The notes under the pieces are model-generated. The model was not told the origin of the DNA. It made no database searches and was given only the letters and a program-made list of their open reading frames with translations. From contig NC_136000.1 of assembly GCF_048128805.1 (NCBI RefSeq), positions 26,228,359 to 26,292,358 of the forward strand: a DNA stretch of 64,000 bases. Reading direction: 5' to 3'. The translations under genes and the position numbers were made by a program. Every line of letters starts with the position of its first letter. Position 1 is the first letter of the stretch. Positions 55,812-64,000 of the stretch are shown one piece after another. This DNA is from Centroberyx gerrardi (lineage: Eukaryota > Chordata > Actinopteri > Beryciformes > Berycidae).

Positions 55812-57016
55812 TTTATTAACCTGAGTATAGACATAGACACAACTTTAGAAAATTCATAGCAACATGTTTAATACAAAGATACACAACAATACACGTCGTA
55901 GTACAACTAAGTACACAATTTAGCACTGCATAAAAGGTACATTAAAAACATGTCATAAACATTGGCTTGTCAGAACATAAGTAACATCATATAAATATAC
56001 ATTCGATATATGCATGTCAGAAACTCCTCTTCCGATTCCGTTCCACTTTAGGAAACTCTTAACGCAACCACACATCAACACTTCTTTTCCAGTCCGCAGA
56101 ATCTCATCGTTCCATATTTACAAAATCAGATAGATACATATGTGTGTATAAATAAATAAATACAAATCATGCATTTGTGATCGTCAGCATCATTTTGTAA
56201 ACAGTGAGTAGATATTGGCGACATGCAGGGTGAACCGAGGTCTTAAGCAGAGTCACTGACATACAAGGATTTTGCAAAGCTACCAGAATCGGCCCCCGCA
56301 CTTCGCAGCCGCTTCAATGGCGGAGTACGTATCCCACATCTATCCTGTGTTAGTGCTGGAGCTGCCACCGTTAGCCTATTGCTCCTCTGATTTTTCTCAT
56401 CTAGAATCAAAACCTCTCAAGATGACTTGGAGATCAAAATCGTGGTTTTAAAATGAAACATTCCTCTTCCATCCTCTGAGAAAACACCCTTCATCTGATC
56501 CGGCGTCTTTAAAGGATCCGTATGACAAAGTGCATTTCGACCACTGATATATTTCAACTTAGGAGTGACTTTACACCGAGGAGTTGTATGTATCACATGG
56601 TATCAATCACATAACACACACATGCATGAAGCAAGAATTCTAGCTCCTGATAAATCAAGTTTTCATACTCTGGAAAAAAGGCTGATATTATTTTTTTTTT
56701 CCTGCATATTGATGAAATCATTTGGACACCTGCCATCGCTGTAGACATGCAAGGTCCTTTACATATTATTAGCATATTTCTCACCGAAGAAACGGATGGA
56801 ATCACACTGGAGAGCGGACCAAACATTACTCATTTTCAAATATAATGCTGGGGACGTCTTCAACTTTTGGATTTTCTGTCCACGAATCATTTTTGTTCAC
56901 ATTTGTTCACAGCTGATGTAGACTCTCTCGTCGTGTATTGTTTGCCGTATATGAGAAGAGAGGTTTCGTTGGAGATATTGTACAGCATATGGGCTCCGGT
57001 GTGAGCGAGGGGCCTC
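55812..57016 (-). other. cpne2: Copine 3' UTR, AATAAA at 55817-55812
   Basis: Minus-strand AATAAA at 55817-55812 about 1.2 kb past the stop. No coding signal. The true cleavage site was not determined. Confidence 0.45.

Positions 57017-64000
<6,984 letters not shown>

Overview
This is vertebrate nuclear DNA, almost certainly from a ray-finned fish. Genes are split into short exons with GT-AG introns, and CA/TG, GA and poly-purine microsatellites are abundant. The interspersed DNA is dominated by fish-type DNA transposons: hAT, piggyBac, short non-autonomous elements with inverted ends, and fold-back elements. I cannot name the species.

Three host loci are visible. (1) A complete cytochrome P450 family 2 gene lies on the minus strand (start codon at 36700, stop at 15547). 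Eleven exons join in frame to 489 residues. (2) fam192a (psme3ip1/NIP30/PIP30) lies on the plus strand, with coding exons 44009..51589 joining in frame to 283 residues and a predicted U12-type AT-AC intron. (3) The last two coding exons of a copine, best matched to cpne2, lie on the minus strand (61330..57017). fam192a and the copine are convergent, as CPNE2 and FAM192A are on human 16q13.

The left third repeats the P450 promoter/exon 1 and the 5' part of fam192a. Copy 1 (about 1..9638) holds a P450 exon 1 at 847..1008, probably the start of a tandem P450 paralogue to the left of the window, and a broken fam192a fragment with a 13-base frameshifting deletion. Copy 2 is 34583..44574. The copy 1 homology stops at 9638; the matching position in copy 2 (44574) is about 10 bases from a perfect 23-bp palindrome.

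Mobile DNA is layered. hAT element 1 (2478..7548, 8-bp target duplication) sits in the copy 1 fam192a intron. It carries an inverted stray piece of P450 intron 1, which in turn carries a piggyBac-type MITE. hAT element 2 (26374..34431, 8-bp target duplication) sits in P450 intron 1 and carries a solo LTR (5-bp target duplication), a LINE 3' fragment and a ZMYM1-like hAT. A decayed third hAT (about 9639..14397) carries a piggyBac (9914..12921, TTAA). A 1,076-bp hAT-like MITE (14474..15549) landed exactly at the P450 stop codon and now supplies it. Two fold-back elements (35360..36310 and 39017..41349) have arms made of a roughly 20-bp minisatellite and inverted outer ends.

Boundaries come from reading the sequence and comparing duplicated copies by eye. 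Exon calls rest on splice-site consensus, reading-frame continuity and family motifs. No database search was run.
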